A DNA stretch of 64,000 bases, taken from assembly GCA_029339195.1 (NCBI GenBank), contig JAPTJF010000343.1:1-64000 (forward strand), written 5' to 3'. This document shows, in pieces, positions 24,101 to 38,595 of this stretch (within the stretch, counting starts at the first letter, position 1; the number at the start of each line of letters is the position of its first letter). Made by a program: the position numbers and the translations under genes. The notes under the pieces are model-generated. The model ran no database searches, was not told the DNA's origin, and worked only from the letters and a program-made list of their open reading frames with translations. Origin of the DNA: Micractinium sp. NFX-FRZ (lineage: Eukaryota > Chlorophyta > Trebouxiophyceae > Chlorellales > Chlorellaceae).

Positions 24101-25614
24101 ATGCGCCACGGGGGGAGGTGAAGGTGCCGGCATATGTGAGTGCGGGTGGGAGGAGGGGTGGGGGGAGGGGTGCAGCCCTCTGCGTCATCTGGTAATCCTC
24201 ACCCCGCAGCAGCACCCCAACAGTATAGGCAAATGGCCTTTGGGTGCAGCAAGAGGGGAGGCCAAGGCAAGCAGCACCATGGGGGGCAGGACGGCGTGTG
24301 TATGTGTGTCTGCGAATTTGAAGGTTGTTTGCGCAAAGGGCGCTGGTGTACTGCTGTAAGAGTGCTGCTGGTGTGCACCTGCCCGCCAGGCGGCTGCTGA
24401 TTGCCCCCCGCCAGCTGGCACCACGGCCATATTGGAGACAAAATGTTTTGGGAAAACAGCATATTCAGGCAGCCAACCCAATGCTGCTGCATGCTGTATT
24501 GCAGACCCGTGCACCTAGCCGGGACTCCTCACCCGCACGCGCTGGCTGCCGCCCATCGCCCCCGCGGGGAAGATGTCGTCGAATCCGGCGCCTAGACGGC
24601 GCAGCAGGCCTTGCAGGGTGCTGCAGCAGCCGGAGGAGGTGGCATAAGACGAGGGCGAAGCACGCATGGAATCGCAAGGGTGAGCGGCTGGCAGGCGGGG
24701 CAGGCAGAAGCGGCGGCAGCGGTAACAGAGCAGCAGGGGGATGAATGCAACAAGGGCGGGGGGACGGGAAGGGGGCCAAGCGTGCGCAGCGCATCTCAGC
24801 ACGGTTTGTGTCCTCAAATTGTGCGGAGCACTTCAGTACAAATTTCTGCATTGTAAAACATCATTGATGCGCGCAGCCGTATGGCCCCCTCGATGCAACA
24901 AGTGCACGCATGCGAGAATGTGTGAGTGTCTGCACCGCTTTCAGGTATGCAGGCAGGCAGGCAGGCAGGCAGGCACCGAGCCTGCAGCCAGGCGGATGCG
25001 CATGCAGGCGAGCCGACAAGCAGGCGTAACAACCGGCAATCTGGCAAGGTTTGCACACCTGTGGGCCCGGTCGCCTTCATCCCCATCCTGCAAGCATCAA
25101 AAAGGGGAGGTTCGGGCGGCAATCACCAGGCACGTGGAGGCGGCAGGACGAGGGCGGCACCTTGGCAAAGACGGGGGAACACCCGGCTCAGAAGATTCGC
25201 AATCCAACCACTCCCATGCAAACCACACAGCAACCTAGCAAATGCACCCACCTGGTCACCGGCACCCCTGCCGGCTCCGCCGCTCTGCCGGCGCTCCATG
25301 GCGCCGCCTGCCGCCGCTGCCGCCGCCGCTGCGTCTGCCGCTTGCCCGCTGCTGGGCTCTTTCTCTGCGGGCTTGGCCCTGGCTGCCCGGCGATTCTTGC
25401 GGATGAGGCGCTCCGGGTCCTCGACCTCCACAGGCTCTCCTTTGGAGCTCTTGGAGCGTGCCGAGGCTCGAGTGCTGCGCTGTTCCGCAGCCGGCTTGGG
25501 CGCGCGGGCTTGCTTGCTGGGAGGGGGCTTGGGGGCCTTGCTAGTCTTGCTGCGCTTGGTCACAGGCTGATTGGCTTGCTCTTCCGGGCCCCGCTTCTTA
25601 GACGAACGAGTCAT
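12157..25614 (-). CDS. UPL3: HECT-type E3 ubiquitin ligase, UPL3/UPL4 type
   Basis: This E3 ligase takes ubiquitin from an E2 onto a catalytic Cys and passes it to substrates; plant UPL3 and animal TRIP12 are its relatives. It has about 25 exons and roughly 2,000 residues. From the N-terminus (approximate exon edges): basic leader 25614-25252; [17 protein letters not shown] near 24620-24533; armadillo-like repeats in 23962-23826, 23568-23393, 23033-22942, 22708-22587, 22348-22182, 21793-21712, 21436-21093, 20759-20580 and 20290-19877; Ala-rich and acidic linkers 19631-16743; pre-HECT 16440-15992; HECT 15659-15547, 15328-14845, 14646-14600, 14372-14212, 13983-13902, 13713-13621, 13338-13206, 12872-12632 and 12269-12157. 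The last exon carries the active-site motif [14 protein letters not shown] (Cys codon 12259-12261) and the C-terminal GQGSFDLS typical of UPL3. [15 protein letters not shown] and [11 protein letters not shown] also match the UPL3 N-terminal region. The ATG at 25614 (MTRSSKKR) is the first in frame. The family is firm; the first intron donor is uncertain. Confidence 0.93.
12344..12388 (-). pseudogene. Decayed copy of the HECT active-site exon start
   Basis: These 45 bases match 12236-12280 at all but five positions. In sense they encode [11 protein letters not shown], the catalytic-Cys motif, inside the intron upstream of the real last exon. The acceptor CCGCAG of the real exon has become TGCAC here, so this copy cannot be spliced at the equivalent site. 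Confidence 0.85.
15742..15780 (-). pseudogene. Decayed copy of a HECT exon start in the intron
   Basis: gcggagtccagcaggcggcg and the bases after it repeat the first 30-odd coding bases of the exon that begins at 15659 ([11 protein letters not shown]), with a TAG in place of the CAG acceptor. The copy lies about 115 bases upstream of the real exon in the direction of transcription. Confidence 0.75.
21965..22260 (-). repeat. Three tandem copies of an exon end plus donor
   Basis: The end of the HECT-gene exon that stops at 22182 (MTSQLQ, then GTGGGC) is repeated in degenerate form at about 22060-22140 and again at about 21965-22030. Each copy includes intron sequence after the donor (aacccaccctaacccttgcc in two of them). 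The period is roughly 95-120 bases. Confidence 0.8.
23615..23660 (-). pseudogene. Copy of the NFLGYEHN exon start in the intron
   Basis: The sense sequence CTGCGCAG|GTCAACTTTTTGGGATACAAGCACAAG repeats the acceptor and first codons of the real exon at 23568 (NFLGYEHN becomes NFLGYKHK). It has kept an intact acceptor AG and could still be used as a cryptic site. Confidence 0.75.
24038..24076 (-). pseudogene. Copy of the IIVQLKDED exon start in the intron
   Basis: The real exon start at about 23962 (GCAG|GCCATCATCGTGCAGCTGAAG) is echoed upstream as GCAG|GCCAGCCTCGTGCAGCTGAAG, encoding [12 protein letters not shown]. The acceptor is intact. Confidence 0.7.
24949..24975. repeat. (GCAG)n microsatellite
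   Basis: About seven GCAG units in the first intron of the HECT gene. Shorter runs of the same unit occur at 12601-12624 and 18086-18117. Confidence 0.85.
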
Positions 25615-26134
25615 GGCTGCCGGGGGTGCATTCTGCCCGCCCGAGATGCCTCTGATCGACAACAGAGCCTCAGACTGAGAGTTCCTGGCCCTGAGCAGGC
25701 CTCATGAAGGGCACAGCACTCGAAGCAGGCACACCTGAAGTGGCGCCTCTCGGTGCCGCAGCTTGCTCATAGCACTGCAGCGACCTTGCACTGTACATAC
25801 AGGCAAGTGACAACCGTGCCTTGCAACTTGGCCGACCAGGCATCCCTCCCCCTGGGCCGGCCACCCTCTGGCTGAGCTCCCCCAGCCTCCGCGGCACCAC
25901 GGCAAGACCGGCAGGCTCCCCGAGAAGCCGCAGCGGTGAGTGGTGGTGAAAGGGGCTGCTGCACAAAGGCCTCGGTCTGTGCTTGGGGTGCAGCCTGGCG
26001 CCATGCGCACATGGCGCCATGTCTGCCGTGCACGCCAGTCCTGTGGGGTGCCGCTGGCCCTGCACAGCAGCCTTCCTTTGCAGCTTGTGATCACTACTGC
26101 ACCTGTGTGCTATGTTTGAAACTTGCAGGCAGCC
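25615..26134. promoter_or_regulatory. Divergent promoter region, HECT ligase and F-box gene
   Basis: These 520 bases lie between the minus-strand ATG at 25614 and the plus-strand ATG at 26135. A ttgcag just before 26135 could be the acceptor of a 5' leader intron. No other gene is seen. Confidence 0.45.
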
Positions 26135-28983
26135 ATGAGGCCTCGCAACCGCAATGTTGCCAACCCGCGCACCAGTGGCGGAGTGTTGACCGCTCTCCCC
26201 GTTGACCTGCTGGCCCAAGTGCTGGCCCCGCTGCCCGTCCGGGAGCAGGCTGCGCTGGCAGTGACGTCCCGCGCCCTTGTGGCGGCCGTGAGGCTAAACA
26301 CCCGAGGCATTGCCGTGGACCTGAGGCTGAGGAGCCGTGAGGGCGTGTGCAGCACCAGCCTGACGCCAGCTGTCACCCACCCTCAGCTCGACACCCTGGC
26401 TCTCATCTCCCCAGCCGCCGCCTCGGCCTCCGCATCCGCCGCCGCTGCAGCCACTCAGGCACGGCAGTGCTGGTGTCCAGAGGAGGTGCCACGGCTGTGG
26501 GTTGAGTCCAGCGGCAGCCGCCGGCTGCGCTGGCGCCCCGCCATGGCTGCCTGGCCGCTGCGGCGCGCTGTGGCCGTGCTGGGCCGCCGCAGCGGCCGCC
26601 GCTTCACGCTGCTGCTGGTTGCTCCTGAGATGGACAGCAGCACCTCGGAGCTGCGTCGGATGATGGAGACAGCAGGGGCAGAGGGCCTGTTCACGGCAGT
26701 GGAAGTGCCCCAAGGCCTCCTGCGCTTGGACGGCAGTTTGAACGGCCACCTGACAGCCGCCAACGCCGTCGCCTCCGGTCTGCCGACGGCCCTGCAGGTG
26801 TGTCCCCCCCGCCTGCCCCCCTTCCCATGTGCTTGCTATCACCCAGGAATGCAGCACAGAGGCCGGGCCGCGCCAGCACCCATGTGCACAGCCCAGGCCG
26901 CCGCCTGACCCACGCCTGCGCCCCTTTTCCTGCTTTCTTTTTTGCCCCCGCCCTGGACCCCCGCAGGCATGCGCCCCCTACTCCCGCCTGGATCGCCTGG
27001 CTCTCAAGCTCTCTTCTGAGGACGACCTTCCCTCCATCCTGGGCTGCATCAGCCCCAGCACGCTGCCCGCGCTGCGCTGCCTGGCCCTGCTGGCCCCCGC
27101 CGGGGCGGGGGCGGCCGCCGACATGGGCGCCCTGCGCCATGCCGGCCTCACCCGCCTGGATCTCCGGAATGTGCAGCTGCCCGCTGGCTTCCCCAGCCTG
27201 CAGCACCTCACAGGTGGGAGACAGGGGCGAAGCAGTGCCTGCAAGCGGTTCAGCCTGGAAAGGAAGGGAGGGCGGGGCTGGGGGCGGGGAGCTGGCCCCG
27301 GCAACCTCAGGTGCCCCCGCCCCGACAGCCGCCACACCCGCCCATGCCTGCCCCCTCCCTCTCACCTTTCCTCCCCTTCCCCCGCCCTCCTAAACCCTTA
27401 TATCATTCTCCCTTGTCGTCCCCCCCCCCCTGCAGGCCTGCATGTACTGGCAGTGCGGTATGAGGAAGAGGACGAGGCACCCCCGCTCAACCTGCAGGGC
27501 GACCTGTCCGCCCTCTCGGCGCTCCACCAGGTGAGGATGCGCCGGCACCGCCCCTCTCACCCTCACATCCCCTGCCCCTGCCCTGCCTTCATTTATAGTT
27601 TGGTCTAGATTCGCATGGTGTCAGGCTGGCCTGTCCTCTGCTGCAGATCTCCACTGTGCCGGGTGCTGACCGTGCTGCTGCCCCTGCCCCCCGCCTCCGC
27701 ACCCTCTGCAGCTCTCGGCGCTGTCGCTGGACAGCCTGGGCAGCAGCGAGGGCCTGCCCGCCCTCTCCCGCCTCACCTCCCTCAGCCTCTGCCCGCAGCA
27801 GGGCGCTCGCATCACCCTGCACGGCCTGCCGCAGCTGCGTCGGTTGGCTGTCGATCTCAGTGCCGGCAGCTGCGGGCGGGACCTGCTGAGCGCCGAGCGC
27901 AGCAGCGTGCACGTTCCGCCCAACGGCCACGGGCTGGGCAGCCTGCAGCATCTCGAGCTGCGCTGCTTCGTGTGGCGGCACTGGGAGGCGGGCGGCAGCG
28001 AGGCGGGCGGCAGCGACGGCGCCGGCAGCGACGGCGCTGGCAGCGACAGCGGCAGCGAGGCGGACAGCGACGGCAGCAACGAGGCAGGCAGCGACGGTAG
28101 CAGCGACGCGGGAAGTGAGGCTGCCAGCAGCGAGGCAGGCAGCGGGAGCAGCATGGAGGAGGCAGGCAGCGAGGGTGGCTGGGGTGATGATGAGGGGGAG
28201 GAGCAGGAGGAGGAGGAGGAGGAGGAGGAGGCAGCTAGCAGCGCTGCCAGTGAGGGGGGTGATATTGGAGAGGAGGCAGAGGAGGCCGAGGCGGGTCCAG
28301 AGGCGGGCGAGGGAGCGGAAGAAGCTGCGGGGCAGGAGGAGGGAGAGGAGGAGGCGCAGGGTGCCGGCCTGCTTGAGGCCACCTGGGGCTTCCTGCAGCA
28401 AGGCAGCCCCAGCAGCAGCGACGAGCAGGCGCATACCATGGCCTCACTTGAGCAGAGGTGGGTACCCTCAAGAAAGCAGCATCCAGCCAGCCAGGAGCCT
28501 CCCGATGTCCGCCTGCCGGCTCGCTCTTTTAGCCGCCGCCTGCCACGCCCGCACGCACGCCCTGCTGCCCCGCCTGCGCCTCCCCACGCCGTGCCCTCAC
28601 CCGCCTCCACCCCCCTCTTGACCACCTCCTGTGGCCTGCTATGCAGATACCTGGCGGCGCTGCTGGCCCGCCTGCCCAGCCTGGCCACCATACAGCTCAC
28701 AGATTACATGGGACTTGTGGATCCCACCTCCCTGATGGCAGCAGCGGCACCACAGCCCTCCAAGCCCGGCCCCGTGGGCGCAGCAGCTGCAGCACCTGCC
28801 GCCAAGGGCGCCACCGCATGCGCTGGCAGCGTGCCCGGGCTGCTGCTGCAGGGCGCTGCCGCCGGGGCGGCCGTCAGCAGCCTGCCTGGCTGGCAGCGGG
28901 CGGTGGCGGAGACGCCGGTGCCGGGCGGCATCAGCCAATACGACTTGACCTACAGCCGAGGCGGCCAGTGGCGCGGCTACTGA
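26135..28983 (+). CDS. F-box-like / leucine-rich protein with acidic insert
   Basis: Exons 26135-26797, 26967-27213, 27436-27530, 27712-28457 and 28647-28983 join in phase to 695 residues. The start has an F-box-like helix set (LPVDLLAQVLAPLPVREQAA), which in SCF E3 complexes binds SKP1. Leucine-rich segments follow (LDLRNVQLPAGFPSLQHL, LSALSLDSLGSSEGLPALSR, LRRLAVDLSAG, LQHLELRCF), so a substrate-binding LRR face is plausible. Residues of exon 4 from about 27985 to 28370 form a Gly/Ser/Asp repeat followed by an almost pure Glu run, probably disordered. The ATG at 26135 is the first in frame. The F-box call is moderate because the motif is short and diverged; the LRR nature is clearer. Confidence 0.72.
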
Positions 28984-29570
28984 GGTCTTGCTGCAGCAGC
29001 ATCATTGTACTGTTGCAGCCACAGGCAGCGCCTGGCGTACACACGCTCCTTCCTGGGCAGGGCGTGCAGGCCTGCAAGTTGGGTGCCTCTAGGGCGCCGG
29101 CGGGCCCCCCCCCCCTCCCTCCCTCCCTCCCTCCTCCGCTCTTTCATTTTGGACACGTGACAAGTTGACGACCCGACATGTGTTGGTTGTATATTTGACG
29201 TGCTGCCCTTGACAGCTACCTTTCTGCCCTGCGCGAACACCACCACCAAGCGTTTCATTTCTCTCCTCAGCACCCACCCAAAGCTTTTCCTTCTTTCCAT
29301 GCCTTCACATTTTTGTTTGCACGCTGACATTTGCGCACAAGTGGCGGTGCCCAGCCACCTGCTTGCAACACCCTACCATCCATCCCTCTCTCCTTGCTTG
29401 CCTGCCTGCATGCTTGCTTGCATGCAGCCTTGCTTCCAAGTTACTTCTCAAAGTATGCAAAGGGTTTAGTTTCATTGATAGGGGCATACCCTGGGTGCAC
29501 GACTGCCTGTAAATTGACCCATAAACGTGTCGGCAATGTCGCAACACAGAAGGGCTAATGCTAACGCTGC
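28984..29570. other. 3' region of the F-box gene, convergent with MnmA
   Basis: No gene is visible. The region contains (CCCT)n at about 29113-29134, C/T- and CTTGC-rich stretches, and TGTAA at 29508-29512, about 525 bases after the stop. Confidence 0.5.
29508..29512 (+). terminator. Possible TGTAA poly(A) signal of the F-box gene
   Basis: TGTAA in cctgtaaattg, the only plus-strand copy noted between this stop codon and the next gene. The role is inferred from the known green-algal signal. Confidence 0.5.
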
Positions 29571-32907
<3,337 letters not shown>

Positions 32908-33646
32908 TCACAACTCCTTGTCTTTTGCCTCCGCTGCTTCTGCTCCTGGTGCTGCTGTCGTGGCCGTTGCTTCGCCTCCGGCCTGCTCCACTGCAGGTGC
33001 CTCCCCGGCTCCCTCTGCCTCGTCAGCAGCGCCGTCAGGCTGCCCAAAGAGCTCCCGCCTCTGCTCCTCGGCGGAAACGGTGCCCGTCTGCACAATCAGC
33101 CTGCAGGCAGGCAGGCGGTGTGGAAAGGGAGCTCGGATGTTGGCAAGTTGTGATGGCGCCGGAAAACAGTGCGCACTGAGCTTGCTTGAACGCAGCAGGC
33201 ATGCACTATGACGCGCTTTCAAGTCCCCACACACCATCGTACATTTGTTACGTTACATACCAGTTGACAGACACCAGCAGCCCTCCCGCCAGCAGGAGCA
33301 GGAAGACGATGTGAGGCAACAGCTCGCTGGGCAGGCCCAGGCCCGGCACCAGCAGCGAGCCGGTGATGAGGATGCAGCCCAGCAGGCAGGCGTTCAGCAG
33401 AGCGAGGGTGGGACCCTGTTGTGGGGGCCCAGGGGCAGCGGGGGAGGTGGGGAGTGAGCAGCGGGCGGCGGGCGGCGGGCGGCGGCGGGTGGGCTGGCAG
33501 CATCGGCGGCAGCGGCAGGGGACGGTGGTGCGGCGCCTCAGCGCATGCTGCTACCGGTCAATTCCATGCCAGTAGAGAGTGATGCGAGCTGTGCCCCTCA
33601 CGTTGGTGCCCCTGGCCAGGGCGCCGTGTAGGACGGCCTCGAGCAT
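32908..33646 (-). CDS. PKR1-like small ER membrane protein
   Basis: Exons 33646-33602, 33415-33261 and 33100-32908 join in phase to 130 residues. The protein begins MLEAVLHGALARGTNG, then has two hydrophobic segments (LLNACLLGCILITGSLLV and HIVFLLLLAGGLLVSVNW) and a charged Glu/Ala-rich tail ending KDKEL. A short amphipathic start, an RGTN/PGT-like turn, two membrane helices and a Trp after the second helix match the order seen in fungal PKR1, a V-ATPase assembly factor of the ER; this is inferred from layout and a few residues. The C-terminal KDKEL slightly resembles an ER-retention end but is not the canonical signal. The stop TGA is 33 bases before the MnmA ATG, suggesting a shared transcript. 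The gene model is strong; the family name is moderate. Confidence 0.7.
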
Positions 33647-33922
33647 AAAGAGGGCCACCCAAGTTTCAGGCGATCTTCAGGATCGCTCGACACCCGTTAA
33701 CGTCTGCTGATTGCCGCAAGGTGCGGCCGGAAGGCCTGCTGTCCAGGTTTCTTCCCGGAGGGGCCTGTCAAACGAGCGCAGCTCCACAAGCCTCGTCTTG
33801 AAGCCCATTGCACTCCATCCCATCATCGGTTGCACTTGCATCAGTTCCTGCTGTTTGGAGAGCGCTGCCGTGGGTGATGAGCAGGGCTTGAGTTGCTCCT
33901 TCTCTCTGATCGAGTTGCAGCT
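33647..33922. promoter_or_regulatory. Short divergent promoter, PKR1-like and AI-2E genes
   Basis: Only 276 bases separate the ATGs at 33646 (-) and 33923 (+), so the two genes probably share a bidirectional promoter. No other feature is seen. Confidence 0.5.
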
Positions 33923-36900
33923 ATGTCGACACTCGCCAGCGCGGCCCTGTCGCCGCGGGTGGCTCTCAGACAGCAACCAGCGCCGCCCCGGGTATGCGTG
34001 CAGCAGGCAGCACTCCCGGGCGTCTGGCCAGGGCCGTGCTGCTGGCCGGCGGCAGGCGCCCGGCCGCAGCAGTGCCGACAGGCAGCGGCACCACGGATAA
34101 GGACGCAACAGCGGCGGCCCGTGGCCCAGAGCAGCAGCGCCAGCCTACCACAGCTGGCCTACCAGCCGGGCCCCGGCGGCGGCGGCGGCAGCAGCAACGG
34201 CGGCCTCCCTGATGGGACGCGCACGCTATCAGACGTCATTCACTGGACCATCAATCTACCTTGGCAGAAGGCAGCTTCTTGGGTGGCGGTGGCAGTGGTG
34301 GCCTCGCAGCTACGCGACTTCTTTGGGGTGGGTGAGGGTGGGAAGGGCCTGCAGCGCCGGCGGGGTTTGGAGGCATGCGCTGCCGCTGGCAGGTGCTCTA
34401 TCCAAGAGCCGGCTTCTGCATCATTACACTTCCTGTTGTGATTGCACAACATCCGGACCTTGAATTAACGAGGCTCCCCGTGCATTGTCTCGCTTGTTGC
34501 GTTGCACAAGTGCGTTGCCACGCCTGCCTGCCAGCTGCACCTCAGCTTGCTCCCATTGCAGTTCTTGCACTGGCACATCTCATGCAGCTGCAGATCATGT
34601 TGTTTGGCACTACATGGCCCCCTTTTGTTCCCTCCCTGCCACGCTTACGATGACCACGTCACCCCTCATCAAAACTGTTGTGCCGCAGATCATGATGGGC
34701 ACCTTCATCGTCTCGTTTGTGGGCAACGGGTTTGTGCAGAGCGTGGAGGACCTGCTGCCGCTGCGCCGCTTCACGCCGCAGGTAAACAATGCTTCATTGT
34801 GTGGCATGCCGTGTGTCCACAATGTGCTGCGGCTGTATTTCTTGCCTTGCCCAGATGTCAGCGCTGCCGCCCGCTGCCGCCCAGATGTCAGCGCCCGCTG
34901 CTGACGTGTCTGCCCGTGCTGCTGCGCCTGCCCGTGCAGAAACGGCGGCGGCTGCTGGTGACGGCTTACTTCACGGCAATCGTCTCCCTCTTCACCCTGT
35001 TTGGCGTGCTCATCATCCCCGACGTGGTGCGCTGCGCTGCGCTGCGCTGCGCTGTGCATGCTGCGGCACCATGCTGTGATGTGCTGTGCTGTGCACCTTT
35101 AGCTGTGGCGTGTTCATCATCCTGAGCGTGGCGCGCTGTGCTGCCTACGCTGTGCACGCTGCGCTGTGCACGCTATTCGCCCTGCCTGGCATGCTCCCCG
35201 TCCTGGCCTGGGCGCCCGACTTCTCCCTTCTCCCTTCTCGTGACACTCTGCCTCCCCCTCCCCATCGGCTCCTGCCCACAGGTGCGCGAGGGCGTCGACT
35301 TTGTGAGCCGGCTGCAGACGGAGAACCTGTGGGTGGTGGTGCTGGAGAAGATGAGGAAGGGGCTCGGGTGAGCTGGCGCTGAGGTGGCGCTGAGCTGGCG
35401 CAGCCGCCAGTGTTGAGTTATCAACTGTGTTGGCTGCAGCGAGCTCGTGATTGGCTCCCTGGAGCGCTTCATGAACAATGTGTGCTCTTCCTCCCCTTTT
35501 CTGTACTGTTTTCCCTCAACCCTGGTCGCTGTGCTCCCTTCCGGCTGCAGTGAGGGCGTGATGGACTCCCTGGAGCGCTTCATCCTGATCGCCTCCAGTG
35601 ATGACGTCACTCAGGCCATCGACTTTGCGGCGCTCGACAGGGTGGCAGCCAACGCGCGCACGCAGGTGACCGCCTGCCCCGCCTCTACTGCCTGCACGGC
35701 TGTCAAGGGAAAAGGCTATGCCCCTGCTTTTGCTGGTGTGCTCCGGTGGGCTTGCGGTGCTGAATTGCGCGCCAGCTAAGGGGCCCCCTGGGCAGGCTGC
35801 AGGCAAGCGGTGGGGTTGACTGGCCCTGCTCTTGCATTCAATCACAAGTCAACCCCTCCCCCCGTATTGCCACCCTGTGCCGCCCTGCAGTACCTGGGCA
35901 TGGCGCTGCAGAACGTGCTGCGGCAGTACACCAACGCAGCCGCCAGCATCGTGTCGGAGCTGCTCTCCTTCACAACAAAGTTTGCCATCCAGGTGGGTGG
36001 GCACTTTCTCGAGTCAGGTGGGGGCACGTCTTCGAGTCATTGCCCCTTTGTTGGCATTGTTTATTTTCACACTGCTCCTGCCGCTGCTGCTGCACCTGCA
36101 TCCAAGCCAGCCACAGCACGCCCGCCTGCTGCACGCCGCCTGCTGCACGCCCTTTTGGCAGCTCCCGGTGAAGAGAAACACGTGTAATCTGACGACGGCC
36201 CGGCGGCGGCGGGGCCCACGTTGCCCCCGGGGCGTGCCGCCGGCTGCGCTCACACGCGGCCGCTGGCCGCCCCGGACGCGGCGGCGCCCGCCTGCCGCCG
36301 GATAGAGCGCGCCCCCCGCCTGCCCAGCGGGCGGCGGGGCGCCATCATGCAGAAGAAAGGCGATTCTGAGGGAGAGCTGCCTGCACACCTGCACTGCACA
36401 CATGGCATGCACGTACGCGCATGTACACAGGCGTTTTGCCTTGTGCCAACTTTCTGCACCGCTGCCTGTCTGACGCTGAACCTAGCTGCACCCGCTCCTC
36501 GTGGCGCTGCGCTGCATCACACACGCCTGCTGCCCCCCTGCCACTGCCCACCCGCCCGCTGCCCTGCCTGCCCCCCTGTCTGCCACCACCAACGCCCTTC
36601 CCCTATCTCCATCCTGCCGTCCCCCCCCCCTCCCCCCTGGGCTCCCGCAGGTCGGCATCTCCCTCATCCTCTCCTTCATGGTGGTGTGGGACCTGCCCGC
36701 CATCCAGCGCGGCGTGCAGAGCCTCAAAACCTCGCGCATCGCGCCCATCTACAACACCGTGGCCCCCTCCCTGGAGATCTTTGCCACCCTGTTTGGCAAG
36801 GCGCTGCAGGCGCAGGTGCGGCGGGGCCTGGGGGGGAGGGGGCGACACGGGTGCAAAGAGGTGCAGGCATAGAGGAGGTGCAGGCACTGGGGTGGGCTGG

Positions 36901-37849
36901 CGACTGATTGAAAGCAGGGGGGGGCCGCCCTGCCGGCCCCCCTCTCCCCGCCACGCTGCCGACTGCATGCCGCCCCCACACCCTGTGTGCTGGCGCGCAC
37001 AGCTGCAGCCCTTGCCTCCTCCCTCCCCTCTCCAACCACTCCCCCCTGTCCCTCTCAACCTCCCCCCCTGCAGGCGCGCATCGCCGCGGTGAACACCATC
37101 CTCACCTCCCTGGGCATGTGCGCCCTCCAGATCCCTGGCGTGGGCCTCCTCTCCCTCTTTGTCTTCATGTGCGGCTTCATCCCCATTGCGGGCGTCATCA
37201 TCTCAACCGTGCCCATCGGCTTTGTGGCGCTCACAGAGTACGGCTTCACAAAGGTGGGTGGGGAAGCAAGGAGGGAGGGAGGTTGCGTGACAGGGGGGTG
37301 TGGTGGGAAGGGGGTGTGAAGGAGGGGTCGTCGCCTCCAACAGTGCCGGTTGGCACACGTGGAAAACTGGGTGTGCTTGTGCCAATTGCAGCCTCAATTG
37401 CATCCCCCCTGCGCCCCCGGGCCGGTCAATGCTGCTGTGTGCCGTCACCCGGACCGCCCCCCACCCCCTCCTCATCACGGGCCCCCCGGACCGCCCCGTC
37501 TTCTCACCCCTCCCCTCCCGCCTTCCGCCCTCACCCCCCGCAGCTGGCCCTCGTCATCCTCATGATCACGGGCGTGCACTTTGTGGAGGCCTACGGCCTC
37601 AACCCCGCCATCTACTCGGCCCACCTCAAGCTGCACCCGCTGCTGGTCCTCACCGTGCTGGTGGTGGCGGAGCACTCGCTGGGCGTGTGGGGCCTGCTGC
37701 TGGCGGTACCGCTCACCGTCTTCGCCCTCGACTATGTCCTGCGGTACCCAGAGGATACCGTGACGGGGGTGGCGTCCAAGGAGCTCGAGAACGTGATCTC
37801 CATGAGCAGCATGGACTCGGGGGATGCCGCCGGCCCGGCGCTCCACTAA
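33923..37849 (+). CDS. AI-2E family membrane permease, probably plastid
   Basis: Exons 33923-34327, 34689-34781, 34940-35026, 35282-35367, 35551-35665, 35891-35992, 36651-36815, 37074-37253 and 37544-37849 join in phase to 512 residues. The first about 100 residues look like an organelle transit peptide (STLASAALSPRVALRQQ, rich in Ala, Arg and Gln). Multiple membrane helices follow (AVAVVASQLRDFF, VTAYFTAIVSLFTLFGVLII, VGISLILSFMVVWDLP, GLLSLFVFMCGFIPIAGVII). The family's C-terminal signature is clear: LNPAIYSAHLKLHPLL, then VLVVAEHSLGVWGLLLAVPL. Bacterial relatives export small molecules or act as Na+/H+ antiporters; the algal substrate is unknown. Introns before exon 5 and after exon 3 hold copies of those exon edges. 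TGTAA at 38382-38386 fits as poly(A) signal. Family firm, location inferred. Confidence 0.9.
35099..35145 (+). pseudogene. Copy of AI-2E exon 3 end and donor in the intron
   Basis: Exon 3 ends GGCGTGCTCATCATCCCC GACGTG|GTGCGCTGC. About 80 bases into the intron the sequence GGCGTGTTCATCATCCTGAGCGTGGCGCGCTGTGCTG repeats it with the donor GT changed to GC. Confidence 0.75.
35432..35480 (+). pseudogene. Copy of AI-2E exon 5 start with acceptor in the intron
   Basis: GGCTGCAG|CGAGCTCGTGATTGGCTCCCTGGAGCGCTTCATGA precedes the real GGCTGCAG|TGAGGGCGTGATGGACTCCCTGGAGCGCTTCATCC by 111 bases. The acceptor is intact; using it would produce an alternative or frame-broken transcript. Confidence 0.85.
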
Positions 37850-38595
37850 GGCACCCGCCAGGCGCAGCTCGACTCGCCAGGAGTGTGAGGGGGCCTGTGG
37901 AGGGCATGGAGCGCCCTGGCGCCACGTGGGCGCCACGCCCGGCGCTGTGCGCCGCGGAATCGACGGTGCACCGCAGCGAGCCGTGCCCAGCCGATCTCCC
38001 AGTGAGGCGCTCCTCCCACCCCACTCTCTGCTCCTGTCTCCCCGCTTACTCCCCCCCTCACACCCGACCTGCCCTTCTTTACCCCCCGCTCACCCTCACC
38101 CCACCCCCCTCTCAGCCCCTCTCTGCTATTGTGCTGCGTGCTGTGCCCCCTCCCTCCCCCAAGCTATCACCCACGATTGATTGCTACCCCCTCGCTTCTT
38201 TTTGACCTCTCTCCCTCTCAGTTGGTTTGCGACGCTCCTTTCTTTTGGTCGGCGCCAGCGCACGGCAGCACCCTCCCACATTTGGGCAACCTCTCGGCAC
38301 CGCCGCCGCTGTTTTTCACCCCCATGCCGCCCCTGCTAGTATTGCACTCGAGCTCAGCCCACCAACAGCCCCCGCCACTTTTGTAACCTCTCCCTGACCT
38401 GACTTCAATGGGAGGTACAGCGCACCTGTCCTGCCGGGCTGGAAGAGGCGTGCGGGGGCAGGCCAGCATGAGGCGGCGGCGCTGTGTGAGCAACGGCGGG
38501 CCGCCCTGCTGGCGGGCTTCGGTGGGTGGGCAGCCCAGCAGTTCGGTCGCCCTTGGCACCATTCCAACCTCTCAGCTGTGCTTCTTGTGGGACAC
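37850..38595. other. 3' UTR of AI-2E gene and promoter of the next gene
   Basis: The region is pyrimidine-rich (CCCTCTC) and carries TGTAA at 38382-38386, followed about 210 bases later by the ATG of the small membrane protein. No additional gene is supported. Confidence 0.45.
38382..38386 (+). terminator. Possible TGTAA poly(A) signal of the AI-2E gene
   Basis: TGTAA about 530 bases after the stop at 37849. Confidence 0.5.
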
